Shown: positions 1 to 13,245 of the stretch, piece after piece
Numbering within the stretch: position 1 is the first letter of the stretch
Layout of the letters: each line of letters starts with the position of its first letter
Source: Lamellibrachia columna
Taxonomy: Eukaryota > Annelida > Polychaeta > Sabellida > Siboglinidae
Direction of reading: 5' to 3'
DNA length: 64,000 nt
Assembly (NCBI GenBank): GCA_963662155.1
Contig: OY759269.1
Span: 23,123,878-23,187,877 of the forward strand
Program-made: the position numbers and the translations under genes
The notes under the pieces: model-generated
What the model saw: the letters and a program-made list of their open reading frames with translations, nothing else
What the model was told of the DNA's origin: nothing
Database searches by the model: none

Positions 1-153
1 TGCTGCTAGACCAATTCCCACCTCCATATTTGGGATCCCAAATCACCTATTTATTGTGACGCAAACCTCCCACATATTTCTAGGACCAACCTCCTACCTC
101 CCACTTCCTGCCACACCCCTCAGACATACATGTCAACAATCCGGATTTACATT

Positions 154-1736
<1,583 letters not shown>

Positions 1737-1899
1737 CAATCTGCATCATAAGTGTGTTATGAAAACAATAAACAACATTTAAGAAACTGTTTGTTTTGTT
1801 CAAGCTGTACTTCGATTACAATATGCACCATAAGTGTGTTATGAAAACAATGAACAACCCTAAGAAACTGTGTGTTTTGTTCACGCTGTACTTCGATTA
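1737..1899. repeat. Tandem duplication of about 82 bp
   Basis: Two diverged copies share the core CATAAGTGTGTTATGAAAAC and both end in GCTGTACTTCGATTA. The LINE that follows is inserted at the end of the second copy. Confidence 0.8.
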
Positions 1900-4800
1900 G
1901 GAGGTGTATGGGGTGACAGGGTGGGGTAGTACATCTGGCTGGGGGGTTGCCATGTCCTTTTCAGGACAGCCCGTCCACCTTTGGTCTCCACCCTGCACTC
2001 AGCTCTAACCTGTGGCTCCCCGTAGCTGTTTGCATGCGACAGTGGCCACACCCCGGGCAACGGCTTTGGCAGGCCGGCTAAACCAGGTGAGGGTAGCCGA
2101 CGGGTCTCAAACCCTCGGTGAGCTAGGGCTTGTCTACCTAAGCATGTGAAGACTGGACTCGGCGGACTGCGCGGAGGAAACCACCAGCTGGTTCAACGGG
2201 CAGAAAGGCGATTCCCAGCAACGCGTCGTGGAGCGCGGAGAGCACGACGAGACACATAGGACGTCATGGTCATCCACTGCACCCGACTCCGTCTCCAGCC
2301 GTCTCGGCCTTGTCCTGCTGCTGGATTCAGATGGTTTCGGGCGAGAGAGTGAGGTAGACGAAATGCGCAACTCTTCCTCACTTTAATCAAAGTCACCGCG
2401 CAAGTCACTCTTGTCATCCACCCATCCCATCCCAATCATCATCTTCCAGTCCTGTTGCGACAGGCAAGCGACGAAGCGGTAGGTGTGGGTACACTGGCAG
2501 CCGTAGCCGCAAACCTGCACACAGGCGGCTCAGGCTATATGTCGCTCTTCACTGACATGGAGCAGCAGTGGAGTTCGGCAGCCACCTGAGCGACTGAGCA
2601 GCCCTATTCAGGAACGCACTGCTCACCTCCTGGCATGAGGAGGGGGATAGAAAATGTGCCCTAAACATTGCCTGCTCCACCCTTCTCTAGCTAGCTTACC
2701 GCGGCTGGCGGGGACCCTACTTCAGCGGTCGAAACTCAAAGAAAAAAACGAGGATTGTTCCTCTCACCCTTGGCGCATGGAACGTGCGCAGACTCCTGGA
2801 CAGAGACGATGCGGACAGACCTCAGAGGAAAACCGCTCTGGTTGGAAAGGAACTCGCCAGATACAACATCGACATCGCATCCTTGAGTGAGACCCGGCTT
2901 GCAGGAAAAGGCGAGTTTTATGAAAAGGGCTCTGTCTACACCTTCTTTTGGAGTGGCCGAGAAGTGAAGAGCGTCGTGAGGCTGGTGTTGGCTTTGCAGT
3001 GAAGACAGCTCTTGTTGGCAAGCTGACTGGACTTCCAAATGGAGTGAACGATAGGCTTATGACCATGAAACTCCCACTCTTGTTTGGAAGGCATCTTACC
3101 ATCATCAGTGCCTATGCTCCCACCATGACCAACTCGGATGATGTGAAATTCAAATTCTATGAGGAACTTCACTCTGCCATTGCTGCTGTTCCGAAAGCGG
3201 ACAAGCTCATCATTCTTGGTGACTTCAATGCTAGAGTCGGCTCTGACAACGTCTCCTGGGATGGGGTCATCGGAGAGTATGGAGTGGGCCACTGCAACAG
3301 CAACGGTCTCCTACTGCTCCAGACCTGCGCAGAGCTTGAACTACTGATCACCAACACAGTCTTCCGCCTCCCTACCCGAAACAGGACGTCATGGGTGCAC
3401 CCTCGATCTAAGCACCGGCATCTTATTGACTACGTCGTCGTCAGGAAGAGGGACAGGCAGGATGTGCGGGTGACGAAGTCTATGTGCGGCACTGATTGCT
3501 GGACAGACCACCGCCTCATCGTCACCAAGCTCAACATCCGAGACCAACCTAAAAGACAAGACAAGAAGGCTCCAAAAAGGCTTAACATCACCCAACTGAA
3601 GAACACCAACACCAAATAGTGTTTTGTGGACATCTTGGAAGTACGTCTGGAATCCACCCCTCTGGACAGCCAGAATGTGGAGGCCGACTGGGCGACCCTC
3701 GGAGAGCTGGTATACAACACAGCTACTGAGATCCTGGGGCCCTCGACCAGAAAGCACAAGGACTGGTTTGACGAAAACTGCGACGAGATCAAGCAGCTAC
3801 TGGAAGAGAAACACCGTCTCCATCAAGCCTACCTCAGTAGCCCCAAGTCCACCTCGAAGAAAAATGCATACAACACCATACGCAAAACTGTACAGCAGAA
3901 ACTCCGTCAGATGCAAGACACTTGGCTGAGAAACAAAGCTGATGTGATCCAAAGCTACGCTGACAGTCATGACCTGAAGAACTTCTACGATGCCCGAAAA
4001 AAAGAAGTCTACGGTCCAACATCCTCAGGATCATCCCCTCTCATCAGTGCAGACGGGAACACACTGTTCACAGACAAAGAGAAGATTCTCGTACGGTGGG
4101 CTGAACACTTCAACAGCGTCCTGAACCGCCCTTCATCCATCAACAATGAAACCATAAACCGTCTCCCCCATGTGCCCATCAATGAAGCGCTGGATGACCC
4201 ACCAACTTTGCTTGAGACTCAGAAAGCGATCCGTCTGCTCTTCAGTGGCAAGGCTCCTGGTTCAGACTCTATTCCAGCCGAGGTCTACAAGGAAGGTGGC
4301 TCAGCTTTGACAGAAAAGCTCCAACAGCTGTTTCTACTCATGTGGCAGCAGGAGACGATCCCCCAGGAGTTTAAAGATGCTTCTACCATACACCTGTACA
4401 AGCGAAAAGGAAATCATCAGGTCTGCACAACCACCGACGTATATCCTTGCTCTCCATTGCAGGCAAGATACTTGCCAGGATCCTGCTTAACCGTCTCACA
4501 ACGCACCTTGACCAGGGACTCCTACCAGAGAGCCAGTGTGGATTCCGGAAAGAGCGCGGGACCACCGACACGATGTTCCCTGCAAGGCAGCTGCAAGAGA
4601 AATGTCAGGAGCAGAACTCTGACCTGTTCTCTACCTATGTCGACCTGACCAAGGCCTGTCTGTGGAAGATCATGGCCAAGTACGGATGCCCACGGAAGTT
4701 TATCTCCATGGTGCAGCAATTCCACGCTGACAAGTTCAGGACAACGGTGAGACATCTGAGCCATTTCCTGTCTCTAACGGCGTCAAGTAGGGCTGCGTCT

Positions 4801-5976
4801 TGGCACCAACACTGTTCAGCCTCATGTTTTCCGCAATGCTGACTGACGCTTTCAGAGATGGTGACGTTGGAATCGACCTCAGGTACCGTACAGATGGCAA
4901 GCTGTTCAACCTCAGGAGGCTTCAAGCAAAAACCAAGGTCAAGACAGACATAATCAGGGACTTCCCGTTTGCTGAGGACTGTGCCCTCAACGCCGGCTCA
5001 GAAGCTGATATGCAACGCAGCGTAGACACATTTTCCATAGCCTGCACAAACTTCGGTCTCACCATCAGCAAAAAGAAGACTGAAGTAATGCACCAGCCGG
5101 CCCCAGGGAAACCCTATGTTGAGCCCAACATTACAGTCAACGGTCAGAGACTCAGTGCAGTGAACAGGTTCACCTATCTTGGCAGCACACTGTCTCAAAA
5201 TGTCGCCATTGATGACGAGGTGAACGTCAAAATTGCAAGGGCCAGCGCAACCTTCCGCAGACTACATGCCAATGTCTGGAACAGAAGAGGCATTAGTCTA
5301 CAGACCAAGCTGACGGTGTACAGGGCAATAGTGCTCCCCACGCTGCTCTACGCATGTGAAACATGGACAGTGTACCAACGCCATGCCAAGTAGCTGAACC
5401 ACTTCCACACAACGTGCCTCAGGAAACTCCTCAACATCAAGTGGCAGGACAGGATTCCAGACACTGAGGTACTTGCCCAAGCAGACCTGCCCAGCATCTA
5501 TACCATCCTAATGCAGTCCTAGCTATGCTGGGCAGGACATGTAGCCCGCATGCCAGACCATCGGCTCCCAAAAAGGCTCTTCTATGGCGAACTACAGCAA
5601 GGAAAGCGGTCCCATGGAGGCCAGAAGAAGCGCGTCAAAGACACTCTAAAAACATCCCTGAAAGCGTTTGCCATCACCCCCGACTCCTGGGAACAAACAG
5701 CCATGGACCGGGCCAAGTGGCGTTCCTCCGTGCACAAAGGCTCCAAGATATGCGAGGCCAATAGGACCGCTGCAGCAGAGCAAAGGAGGCAAGCCAGGAA
5801 AGCCCGAGCCAGCAATCCTCAAGATGACGTCCCCCTCATCCCATGTCCCAACTGTCAACGTACCTTCCGTGCACGGATTGGCCTTATCAGCCATTTTCGC
5901 ACTCATCAGATCCAGCCCCAACTACCCCCAGATGACTAGAGTGGTCCTCGTCGACTCGACGGACGAACATGACATG
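1900..5976 (+). pseudogene. Degenerate LINE ORF2 (endonuclease-reverse transcriptase with C-terminal zinc finger)
   Basis: This is a non-LTR retrotransposon of the type often misnamed craniofacial development protein 2-like in animal genomes. The APE-type endonuclease runs from about 2767 to 3619, with SETRL, LGDFNAR near 3220 and WTDHRL near 3505. A linker follows (3626-4440), then reverse transcriptase blocks (4447-5393) and a C-terminal part to 5939 ending in a C2H2 finger (CPNC...H...H). The copy is dead. Frames change near 2960, 4430 and 4790, and there are in-frame stops near 5391 and 5521. The catalytic palm strand after DLTKA is deleted, and the usual acidic pair in the second catalytic box reads FAEDC. 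The duplicated target ACTTCGATTA lies at 1890-1899 and 5977-5986, which fixes both ends. The GC-rich stretch 1900-2700 is its 5' region. Confidence 0.92.
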
Positions 5977-6077
5977 ACTTCGATTACAATCAGGCCCTTA
6001 GCCAGAAATAACATTTTGCCAGTCTTGAACATTCTAAAAAACCTTAAACGCGCAAACAACTTCTGTGGAAGCCGTTG

Positions 6078-6290
6078 CCTCTATGACAGCCGTTATTGGC
6101 CCAATTGATTTTTTTTCATTGGTAAACCAATGCTGGTTGATATAATGATAGCCATTATTGGCCCATTTGGTTTTCGCACTGGTAGGCCAATGCAAGTTGA
6201 GCAAAGTCAAATGACAGCCATTATTGGCCGAATTAGGTTTTTTCAATGGCAGGTTAAGTCCGGTTTAACCATTATTGGCCCAGTCGAGTG
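6078..6290. repeat. Diverged tandem repeat, ~70-bp unit
   Basis: Three to four imperfect units share the core GCCATTATTGGCC followed by a T-rich block and a (G)GTAGGCCAATG-like block. The copies are diverged, so the array is old. Confidence 0.75.
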
Positions 6291-8585
6291 TTACTAGCTG
6301 TGCAGTGAGGTTGGCGTTATCACCTGCACAGTAATAATAATAATAGAAGAAGAACCAACACATGAAGGTTCATGAAAAGTAACTTGAAACTTTATTTTAA
6401 ATATATAAACATGGAAGTAATGTTTGAAGTATCTTAACACTTTAAGTACATGCATACAAATACGTCTAATATGAACCAAATTAATAAGATTACAATCCCA
6501 CTCAAAATCAAATGCTTTACACGAAAAGTAAAGCTATACAACAAATAAAAATAGAAGATATAGCACTCAGTAATACAACTGGTTTTGAAAGTAATACATT
6601 GAAATGTTACTTATTTGATCCAGATTCAGTATTGCCTATGATCTGGGTGGCTGCAATTGTATTCTTTGTCGCCGTGTCCTGGGTCATATCATGTCACTGA
6701 CCGAATTCCGTACACGACGTGCTAATTGTTGGACAAATGTATGTTGTCAACCGTGAAATGTTAAGAGTGGGCAACAACTAGGTGCATGTAATAATAAATT
6801 ACACACGGGATATATGTGGGGACGTGTAGCGCAAACATGTCACTTCTTTGTGTTTCTAAAACATTGGTTTAACCTTTGGTTAGCATATTTAAAGACGGCT
6901 ATGATTGATGCAGAACCGGTAGTACATTTACGTAAGTTGTAATGTTCTGTCGAGATTGGCGATTACGTGGCTTTGTGACGTCACTGGTTATATATGTATA
7001 AGTTAAGTAAGTGTGGCGACTCTATGTGGTCGTTTTTATGGTTAGGTTAGAAAGTAAAATATCTAAGGCTAGTGACGTCGCTAAACCCGTGTCGCTGTCT
7101 CCGTTCGGGTTCTACGGATTTATGGCATCAACATAACTTCTAGTAATGGGAATAATGTTGGCACATCATCCTCTTTCAAAGATATTTTAGCACCAGGATA
7201 ACCCAGGGCTGCCATCTTCCCCGGGTCGCGGTCGAAACAATTTTTCTCGAAGTAAGCCGGGTAAAGCCGGCTGTGCTTCGTCGGCGTGAACAAGAACAAG
7301 ATGTTTATTTGACCCCAAATTAAATTATACAGTGTGCAGTTTACAAGTACATTGCTATATTTTATATACGTATATACTTCAACTATAATTAACCTAAACT
7401 CATAATAATTAAAATATAAAACAACCGTCCAATATTGTTGTAGTCTACATGGGTGAATGAATAGAAAGCCGCAGCCTCGTTGCGCTTCGAAGTCACCAGT
7501 GACGTCACATCCAAGCTTGCTAATAATCGCGGGGAAAATATGCATAATTGAGGCATGCTGGTAGAACAGGGTATTATTTGGAATCATTAATTAATTGAAT
7601 TCTAATGATTTTTTCAGTTTTGTGGAAATGGAAATATACTGCGAGATGTTATATAATATTATTTCAAGCAATCATTGTTTGTATTCCCTTTAAATGACCG
7701 CACACACACGCACTCGCGCACGCACGCATGCATGCACGCACGCACACACACAGCTAAACATCACAAACAGGACGCATTACGGTAAGATGCTGGGAGAATT
7801 GCGAGATAGACATTTTAAAAATGTAAACAAACCACATGTAAACTGGCCAGCTATTTTATGATCATTATCATAGTGCGGTAGTTCTTTAAATATGGATTGT
7901 GTGTTTACCATTGGGAGCAATCACCCAAAGCAAATGATGAACTTTCACCTTATTATGCCGTTCTTCGTTAAATGGTTGCTATGTTGCAAGTTGCAAGTCA
8001 CACATTATTATCCCGACTAACTAGGCTTGTCCTTTGCCTGTCTTGTTCACACGGATTAATCGATATGCGATTAAATAGTGTGTTACTTCAATATTAACGT
8101 CGAGGACAGGTGAGTAGATTTATATCAGCTTAGGGTGTATTGTATTTTGGGGAAACCATTCAGGCAGTTAGTCTTCGATTTATTGGTTAATTAAACATTG
8201 CATTACAACGTTGTTATTTTACGCTGTCTCCGTCCTGTTTTTGTTTTAATATCGTTGTATTTGGTGCCTTCTACTTTTAACCTAATAATGGTCATAACAT
8301 AACATAATAACAAATAAAAGTAAAAATGTTTTGTTTCTCTAAGTAAATGCAAATGAAGTATCGTAATCCTTTCCGATCTAACATGTTTAGTTATTTTTAG
8401 TCATCCCTTGTATATTATGCTGGCTAAAACTGAGACAGTTGGTGCGAAATGGAAATGAATGGAAAGTTGGTACGAAAGTTGGATCTCCCATAAGAAAGAA
8501 AAATGTAAGCTTGGAGGGTCCCCCATTTTATCGTTGTACCGATGTAAATTCTTTTCCGCGTGTGAAGCTACTCTGGTTCGTCTGT
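6291..8585. other. No gene recognised
   Basis: This is AT-rich DNA with a GC-richer patch around 7060-7530. A minus-strand open stretch of 155 codons at 7120-7587 has no recognisable motif, and its composition does not suggest coding. A short CA/CG microsatellite lies at 7700-7752. Confidence 0.5.
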
Positions 8586-8676
8586 GCTAGAACTCACAGA
8601 ATTCGAAGGTTTTCGCAGAACTCGATCGATCTCGCAGCAAGAATTCGACGGTTTTCGCAGAACTCGACATAATTCT
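8586..8676. repeat. Short direct duplication
   Basis: Two near-identical blocks of about 28 bp (AGAATTCGAAGGTTTTCGCA and AGAATTCGACGGTTTTCGCA, each followed by GAACTCGA) lie about 50 bp apart. Function unknown. Confidence 0.7.
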
Positions 8677-9191
8677 GTTGATAGTTTAGCTTATTCATTC
8701 AGCTCACTATATAGTTATTCAGTTAATCTCTGTTACACATCTTAAATCGTCCCACTCGTATAATTGACGAGTGTGTGTTCTGTGGTTAAGGGCGTCATCT
8801 GTTGGGTGTCTGCAGTAATGCAACCACTAATACTTTTAGGGGACCCCCCCAATAGTCAGTGGTCATTTCGAACACTGCGGCGAAAACAACACACACGACC
8901 TCGCTGTATCGACGGAACAACCTGTGATACTGAACTGTAAACACGCTATCATTAACCTGCTTCTCCACCGTTCGCCAATTTCCACCAATCCGGCAGCTTC
9001 AGGGCAGTCGGCAGTACTGCGATCAGCCGGTGTGATTTGTATGACGTAGTAAGACAACTAATAGCGCCTTGTTGTGTTGTTGATATATCGACCAGCTGGG
9101 TAATAATTAGCCATACTGGTAGTATCACATGTATCCTAAGATATCCCAGTTATATCCGAATTTAGATCAAGGTAAAGAAACATAAAAGTCA

Positions 9192-9430
9192 GGATAATAA
9201 GATGGAATTGGATAGGACATGTATTTAAAATCTAAGAAGAAAGCCATTGCATGACGGCTCTAACACGGACACCTGAAGACAAACGGAAACTGGGTCACCC
9301 AAAGACAACATAGCGAAGAACTGTAGAAAAGGAAATACAAGAACTGAGGTGAAAGACGTGGCCTCGGATCAAACAGGTGGTCAAAATGAGAACAAACTGG
9401 AGAAGGCGCACTGCAGCACGAAGAGAATAG
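9192..9430 (+). pseudogene. LINE ORF2 C-terminal fragment
   Basis: One forward frame, broken by three stops, reads as the basic C-terminal tail of a LINE reverse-transcriptase ORF. It contains WIGHV near 9213 and a Lys/Arg-rich stretch (GHPKTT, then RRTVEKE) after 9280. No catalytic domain remains. It is a 5'-truncated relic of a different LINE from the one at 1900-5976. Confidence 0.75.
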
Positions 9431-10257
9431 GTAAGGTGAGGTTGGTAGTACCACAACAATGAGATTTCAAAGTGATTATGTGTAATTATTATACAAACCT
9501 TATTAAAGGCACGGGTATAAATTTGTAAAAACATTATTTCTACGAAAAATGGTACCGGCCTCGTAAAAATTGAAAATCATGACGCGGGAATGTTAATTTT
9601 AGAGTAAAATTTTTTTTATGGAATTGTATTATTGTTGACTATTTTTTCCGAAATATTGTTTTTCGTTCACTGCCGAGGCGAGATTTATATACCGCCATTT
9701 GCAAATGCGAGCAGTATCCTGTGTGTCGTGTCTGGTTTCACAGGACATGCCTAGCTATATGGAATGTACGTCAAATTAATTTACGACTTCATCTGCGAAG
9801 AATGCGCCAATTAAACTTTTGACCAACCATGTTTTCAAGGTATTGCTTAAGGAATGTTCTAATAGAAATGCTACTCATTAATGTTAAGTCACTAATTAAG
9901 AACATACGTTACTAAAACAAATGCTACTAATTAATTTTAATCCACAATTCAAGTTTATTTTCAATGTATTTCCTTAGTCAAACCTTAGTCGAACATTGTG
10001 TTCATAATACAAGTGAGTAGTTAGTAAGATTATCTGAATCCTCGAGGATGGCCCCCATTAGGCTACTAAAAATAGATTTTGGGAAAACCAGGATGATATG
10101 TCCGGTGTGAGAGTATAGGGAAAGAGGTATAATAACGATCAGCGCCCTCTGTCGGCTGTAGTACTACACAAGGGACATAATCAGCGCTCCCTAGCGACTA
10201 AACGACTGGTCAATGAGTCTTGTAATAGGGTCAGAGGTCATCCTACGTAAGGGAGGA

Positions 10258-10258
<1 letters not shown>
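9431..10258. other. No gene recognised
   Basis: AT-rich sequence without a supportable ORF or repeat. The left limit of the Polinton-type element may lie here or just to the right; I could not find its terminal inverted repeat. Confidence 0.4.
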
Positions 10259-10300
<42 letters not shown>

Positions 10301-10303
10301 CTG

Positions 10304-10366
<63 letters not shown>
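10259..10366. repeat. (CGG)n followed by (TA)n
   Basis: About 13 CGG/GCG triplets at 10259-10299, then about 60 bp of TA at 10303-10366. A 17-bp sequence immediately right of the TA tract, ATATCAGCTCAAGCAAA, recurs at about 10576-10593, again beside a TA tract. Confidence 0.9.
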
Positions 10367-10370
<4 letters not shown>

Positions 10371-10622
10371 CAGCTCAAGCAAAAGTTAATATATATGAAA
10401 CTTTTATAATGCGATGATGTTATATGTATTATTTAGCCGACATGCATGGCTACATTTTATCCGCTGGATGATGGAAATCTGACCGTTCAGTAAAGAAATT
10501 GTAGCAGGGTGAAAATTTACTATGTGTATAATATGCACACACGCAGTTGGAGCAAGAACTCAACACAAGACGGGAATATCAGCTCAAGCAAACATTATAT
10601 ATATATATATATATGCACATGT

Positions 10623-11135
10623 TCATGTAGCATTATTGAATACAGACAACAGATTTCGTCGAATCTGACATGGCATCATATTACGTCGAATACGGCAGGT
10701 TAGTTGGAGCGGTGCCAGCACACGTCGGCGTCGACGCTGTAACGGGGACACGGAATCGTGTGATGGTGTGACGGGGCAACGCCGCAGCTCTGTCATGACA
10801 TCCAAACACACCCTCCGATGATCGAGGAAAGCTGCTCCTAGTGACGGTGTGAGACGCAGCAGCAGCTCTGTCATGACCCCCACCAAGACCCTCCGACGTT
10901 CGAGGAAGACTGCTTGTATGTTGCATTCCTCGTCCCAGGATTCCTGTTGCATTTCATGGACGGTGGCCTTGCGGCGGTAGCCGACTTTGTCGTCTAGTTC
11001 ACCAAGGACGTGACGCCACTGACTCGCATGAACCATGAAGGATGGTAGTAAATCATCGGCATAGAGTTGATCTCGAAATTCGACGGTGGCCCGTCTGGCC
11101 CGGCGCTCTATCGTCATCATTTGTAGGTCCGTCAT
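10623..11135 (-). CDS. Hypothetical accessory protein of the Polinton-type element (171 aa)
   Basis: This is the only minus-strand ORF of the element that looks real. It is GC-rich, unlike the flanks, and I chose the Met at 11135-11133. An open frame continues upstream only because it runs through a (TA)n tract. The protein has a charged N-terminal half and, between about 10940 and 10750, two imperfect repeats of about 27 residues sharing FL-x2-RRV and VMTEL followed by TPS. These correspond to a duplicated ~75-bp DNA segment in which the reading frame is kept. I do not recognise the family. It is transcribed away from the NADAR gene. The last ~20 codons may be non-coding. Confidence 0.4.
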   Translation of the reverse strand: MTDLQMMTIERRARRATVEFRDQLYADDLLPSFMVHASQWRHVLGELDDKVGYRRKATVHEMQQESWDEECNIQAVFLERRRVLVGVMTELLLRLTPSLGAAFLDHRRVCLDVMTELRRCPVTPSHDSVSPLQRRRRRVLAPLQLTCRIRRNMMPCQIRRNLLSVFNNAT

Positions 11136-11199
11136 AATAAACGGGAACTTCAGCCTATGGACACTGCAAGGAAACGACAAAACCAGAGTGAGATGCATA

Positions 11200-11344
<145 letters not shown>

Positions 11345-11542
11345 CAGACGTAACCAAGCAACGAGAGAGATGGAATGCGAAACCGATCGACTGGTAGTTT
11401 TTATTGGTAGGCAAGCCGCTGCATATGGAACTTGGACCCGACGAACACTCAGCGAGACATGTATACACGGGAACGATAGAACAGTAGTGTACATTCATTC
11501 AAACAATGTACTCTATGTAGAGCTATGTAGAGCTATGTAAAG

Positions 11543-11544
11543 TA

Positions 11545-11602
<58 letters not shown>
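11543..11602. repeat. (TA)n microsatellite
   Basis: About 60 bp of TA, preceded by two short GAGCTATGTA repeats at 11520-11540. Confidence 0.95.
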
Positions 11603-11604
<2 letters not shown>

Positions 11605-11991
11605 TCACACACGATCCATTAGTTGAAACAAAGTGTCACCGTCTAGCTGGAGAACGACCACCAGTTCTGCAGGCATCGTGATCGACTTGAATGGCTGATA
11701 TATCGATGTAGACTGGTAAGTTGCTACGAACTCAATAATGACGGTTGTGATGACGACACGATGATGTCAGCCGTCTTATATAGCATGCTAGAAATAAGGC
11801 AGACAGCTGTCGTAACCCTCGGAACAATACCACAGTAATCAGAAAAAACTGATAAGCGGCAGGCAACTGTCAACTAACCGACGTCGGGCATCTATCATGG
11901 ATGGAAAAAGCGAGGTTATGAGTACTCAGACAGCTCTAGAACGGCGTGTATTTAATACAGTAAATGTACATTTTAACGTCATAAAGGCAGT

Positions 11992-12447
11992 ATGAATCGT
12001 CCTATACACTTCAGAGGCGGTAACAGTTATCTGTCCAATTTCTACCTGTGCAGGATACATGTGTGGAATAGAGAATTTAACACTGTTGAAAGCGCGTACC
12101 AGTGGCGTAAATGTATGCAACATGGTGATCTGCATACAGCAGAAAAAATGCTAGCCACACGCACTGGTCTACAGGCGAAATACCTCAGCAAGAGCATTCG
12201 AGAGAAGGTGCATTTACGCGCAGAATGGAACAAACAGAGATATTCTGTAATGTATGCGTTAGTCGCTGTTAAATTTCGCGATCCAACCCTACGTAAACGA
12301 CTGTTAGACACACGGGAAGTTGAATTGAAGGAATGGGTAAAGAGTCGGGAAGGATACTGGAGTGCACTGACCTACAGTGCTCAAGCAGGTCAGAACATGC
12401 TTGGACAGATACTTATGCGAGTACGCGAGTTCATTCGAATGCATTAG
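11992..12447 (+). CDS. NADAR-family protein (YbiA-like), 151 aa
   Basis: The whole length fits the NADAR/DUF1768 fold, whose members are usually about 150-180 aa. The N-terminal signature FRGGNSYLSNFY lies at residues 6-17, VESAYQWRK at about 34-42 carries the conserved acidic residue and the AYQ box, LLDTREVELKEW precedes the GYW box, and GQNMLGQILMRVR is the C-terminal signature. Family knowledge: characterised members cleave N-glycosidic bonds in riboflavin-pathway intermediates or remove ADP-ribose from modified guanine. For this protein the substrate is inferred only. It lies on the same strand as the RPA-like gene, 251 bp upstream of it, and the reading frame is uninterrupted. A defence-countering or nucleotide-salvage role is possible. 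The family call is firm; the function is not. Confidence 0.87.
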   Translation: MNRPIHFRGGNSYLSNFYLCRIHVWNREFNTVESAYQWRKCMQHGDLHTAEKMLATRTGLQAKYLSKSIREKVHLRAEWNKQRYSVMYALVAVKFRDPTLRKRLLDTREVELKEWVKSREGYWSALTYSAQAGQNMLGQILMRVREFIRMH

Positions 12448-12606
12448 AATCCCCCACAGCGAAACGATGGCCAGATGTAACGCGAGTCGATCACAAGACC
12501 GGTGGACAAAGAACAATGCACCGACAGACACCCGGCGCGCAATAGCGGCATCACGCGCGAGGCCAACGGTGGAGATAAGATTGCGCGCCACAGGCAGTAG
12601 GAGGCC

Positions 12607-12614
12607 TATATAAA
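12607..12614 (+). promoter_or_regulatory. TATA box of the RPA-like gene
   Basis: TATATAAA in a GC-rich setting, 92 bp upstream of the ATG at 12699. It is followed by a purine/CA-rich leader, and the start has a good context (AGAATGGC). This suggests the gene has its own promoter. Confidence 0.7.
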
Positions 12615-12698
12615 CCGAGCGCACAGTTAACGACTCACACAACCGCTCTCCAATCGCAAAGCATCAGTTCACAAGCAGCAACAGCATCATCAGAAAGA

Positions 12699-13172
12699 AT
12701 GGCCTCGCAGCAGTTTGCCGACAAGGAGATGACTGTTATGCGTCTAGAGAATGAAGTTAGTAACGGAAATTATAGATTTACACGTCCGTTAACTATAGTA
12801 CAATGTGCCGTGCAAGAGAAATATATCGTCTATCCATCGTGTCAGCATTGTAACAAACGTGTGAGTTCGGAAAACAATGGTTATGTGTGTCCGATTCGTC
12901 GATGGCAGCGGGTTCCCCTGTACAAGTTCGCTCTGCGTGTCCTCCTCGCAGATTGGATTGGAAGTGAATGTTGGGTCACGTTGTTTAATGAAAAGGCAGT
13001 TCAGGTGTTGGGATTCACTGGTAACGTCTACATGAGCATGAGGTCAGACACCGAGCGGTATGCGGCACTGGATATGTTGCGAGGGGCCCGTGTCATGGTG
13101 ACCATTAGGAAACGCGTAGCGGGACAGTATGTAAATTACACCGTGTCAGAACTGGAAGTAGTGACCGTGTAA
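12699..13172 (+). CDS. RPA70 C-terminal-like single-stranded DNA-binding protein, 157 aa
   Basis: Residues about 45-125 match the OB-fold plus zinc-ribbon domain found at the C-terminus of replication protein A large subunit. YPSCQHCNKRV gives a C-x2-C knuckle, GYVCP supplies a third cysteine, and then come the OB-fold strands YKFALRVLLADWIG, ECWVTLFNEKA and VQVLGF. The second knuckle is incomplete because the partner of the third Cys is missing, so zinc binding may be altered or lost. In RPA this domain binds ssDNA and holds the trimer together; here it stands alone, as expected for an element-encoded SSB working with the polymerase at 15882. The frame is intact, and the start is supported by Kozak context and a TATA box. 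I am fairly sure of the family and less sure of its role in replication. Confidence 0.82.
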   Translation: MASQQFADKEMTVMRLENEVSNGNYRFTRPLTIVQCAVQEKYIVYPSCQHCNKRVSSENNGYVCPIRRWQRVPLYKFALRVLLADWIGSECWVTLFNEKAVQVLGFTGNVYMSMRSDTERYAALDMLRGARVMVTIRKRVAGQYVNYTVSELEVVTV

Positions 13173-13245
13173 TTCTGTTGACAGGATGACACCGCCGCCG
13201 CCGCTGCTACAAGCAGTGACGTCGGGGATGGAAAAGAGAAGGTAA

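Noticed and set aside
7120..7587. 155-codon minus-strand ORF
   Set aside because: AT-rich composition, no domain, no neighbour support.
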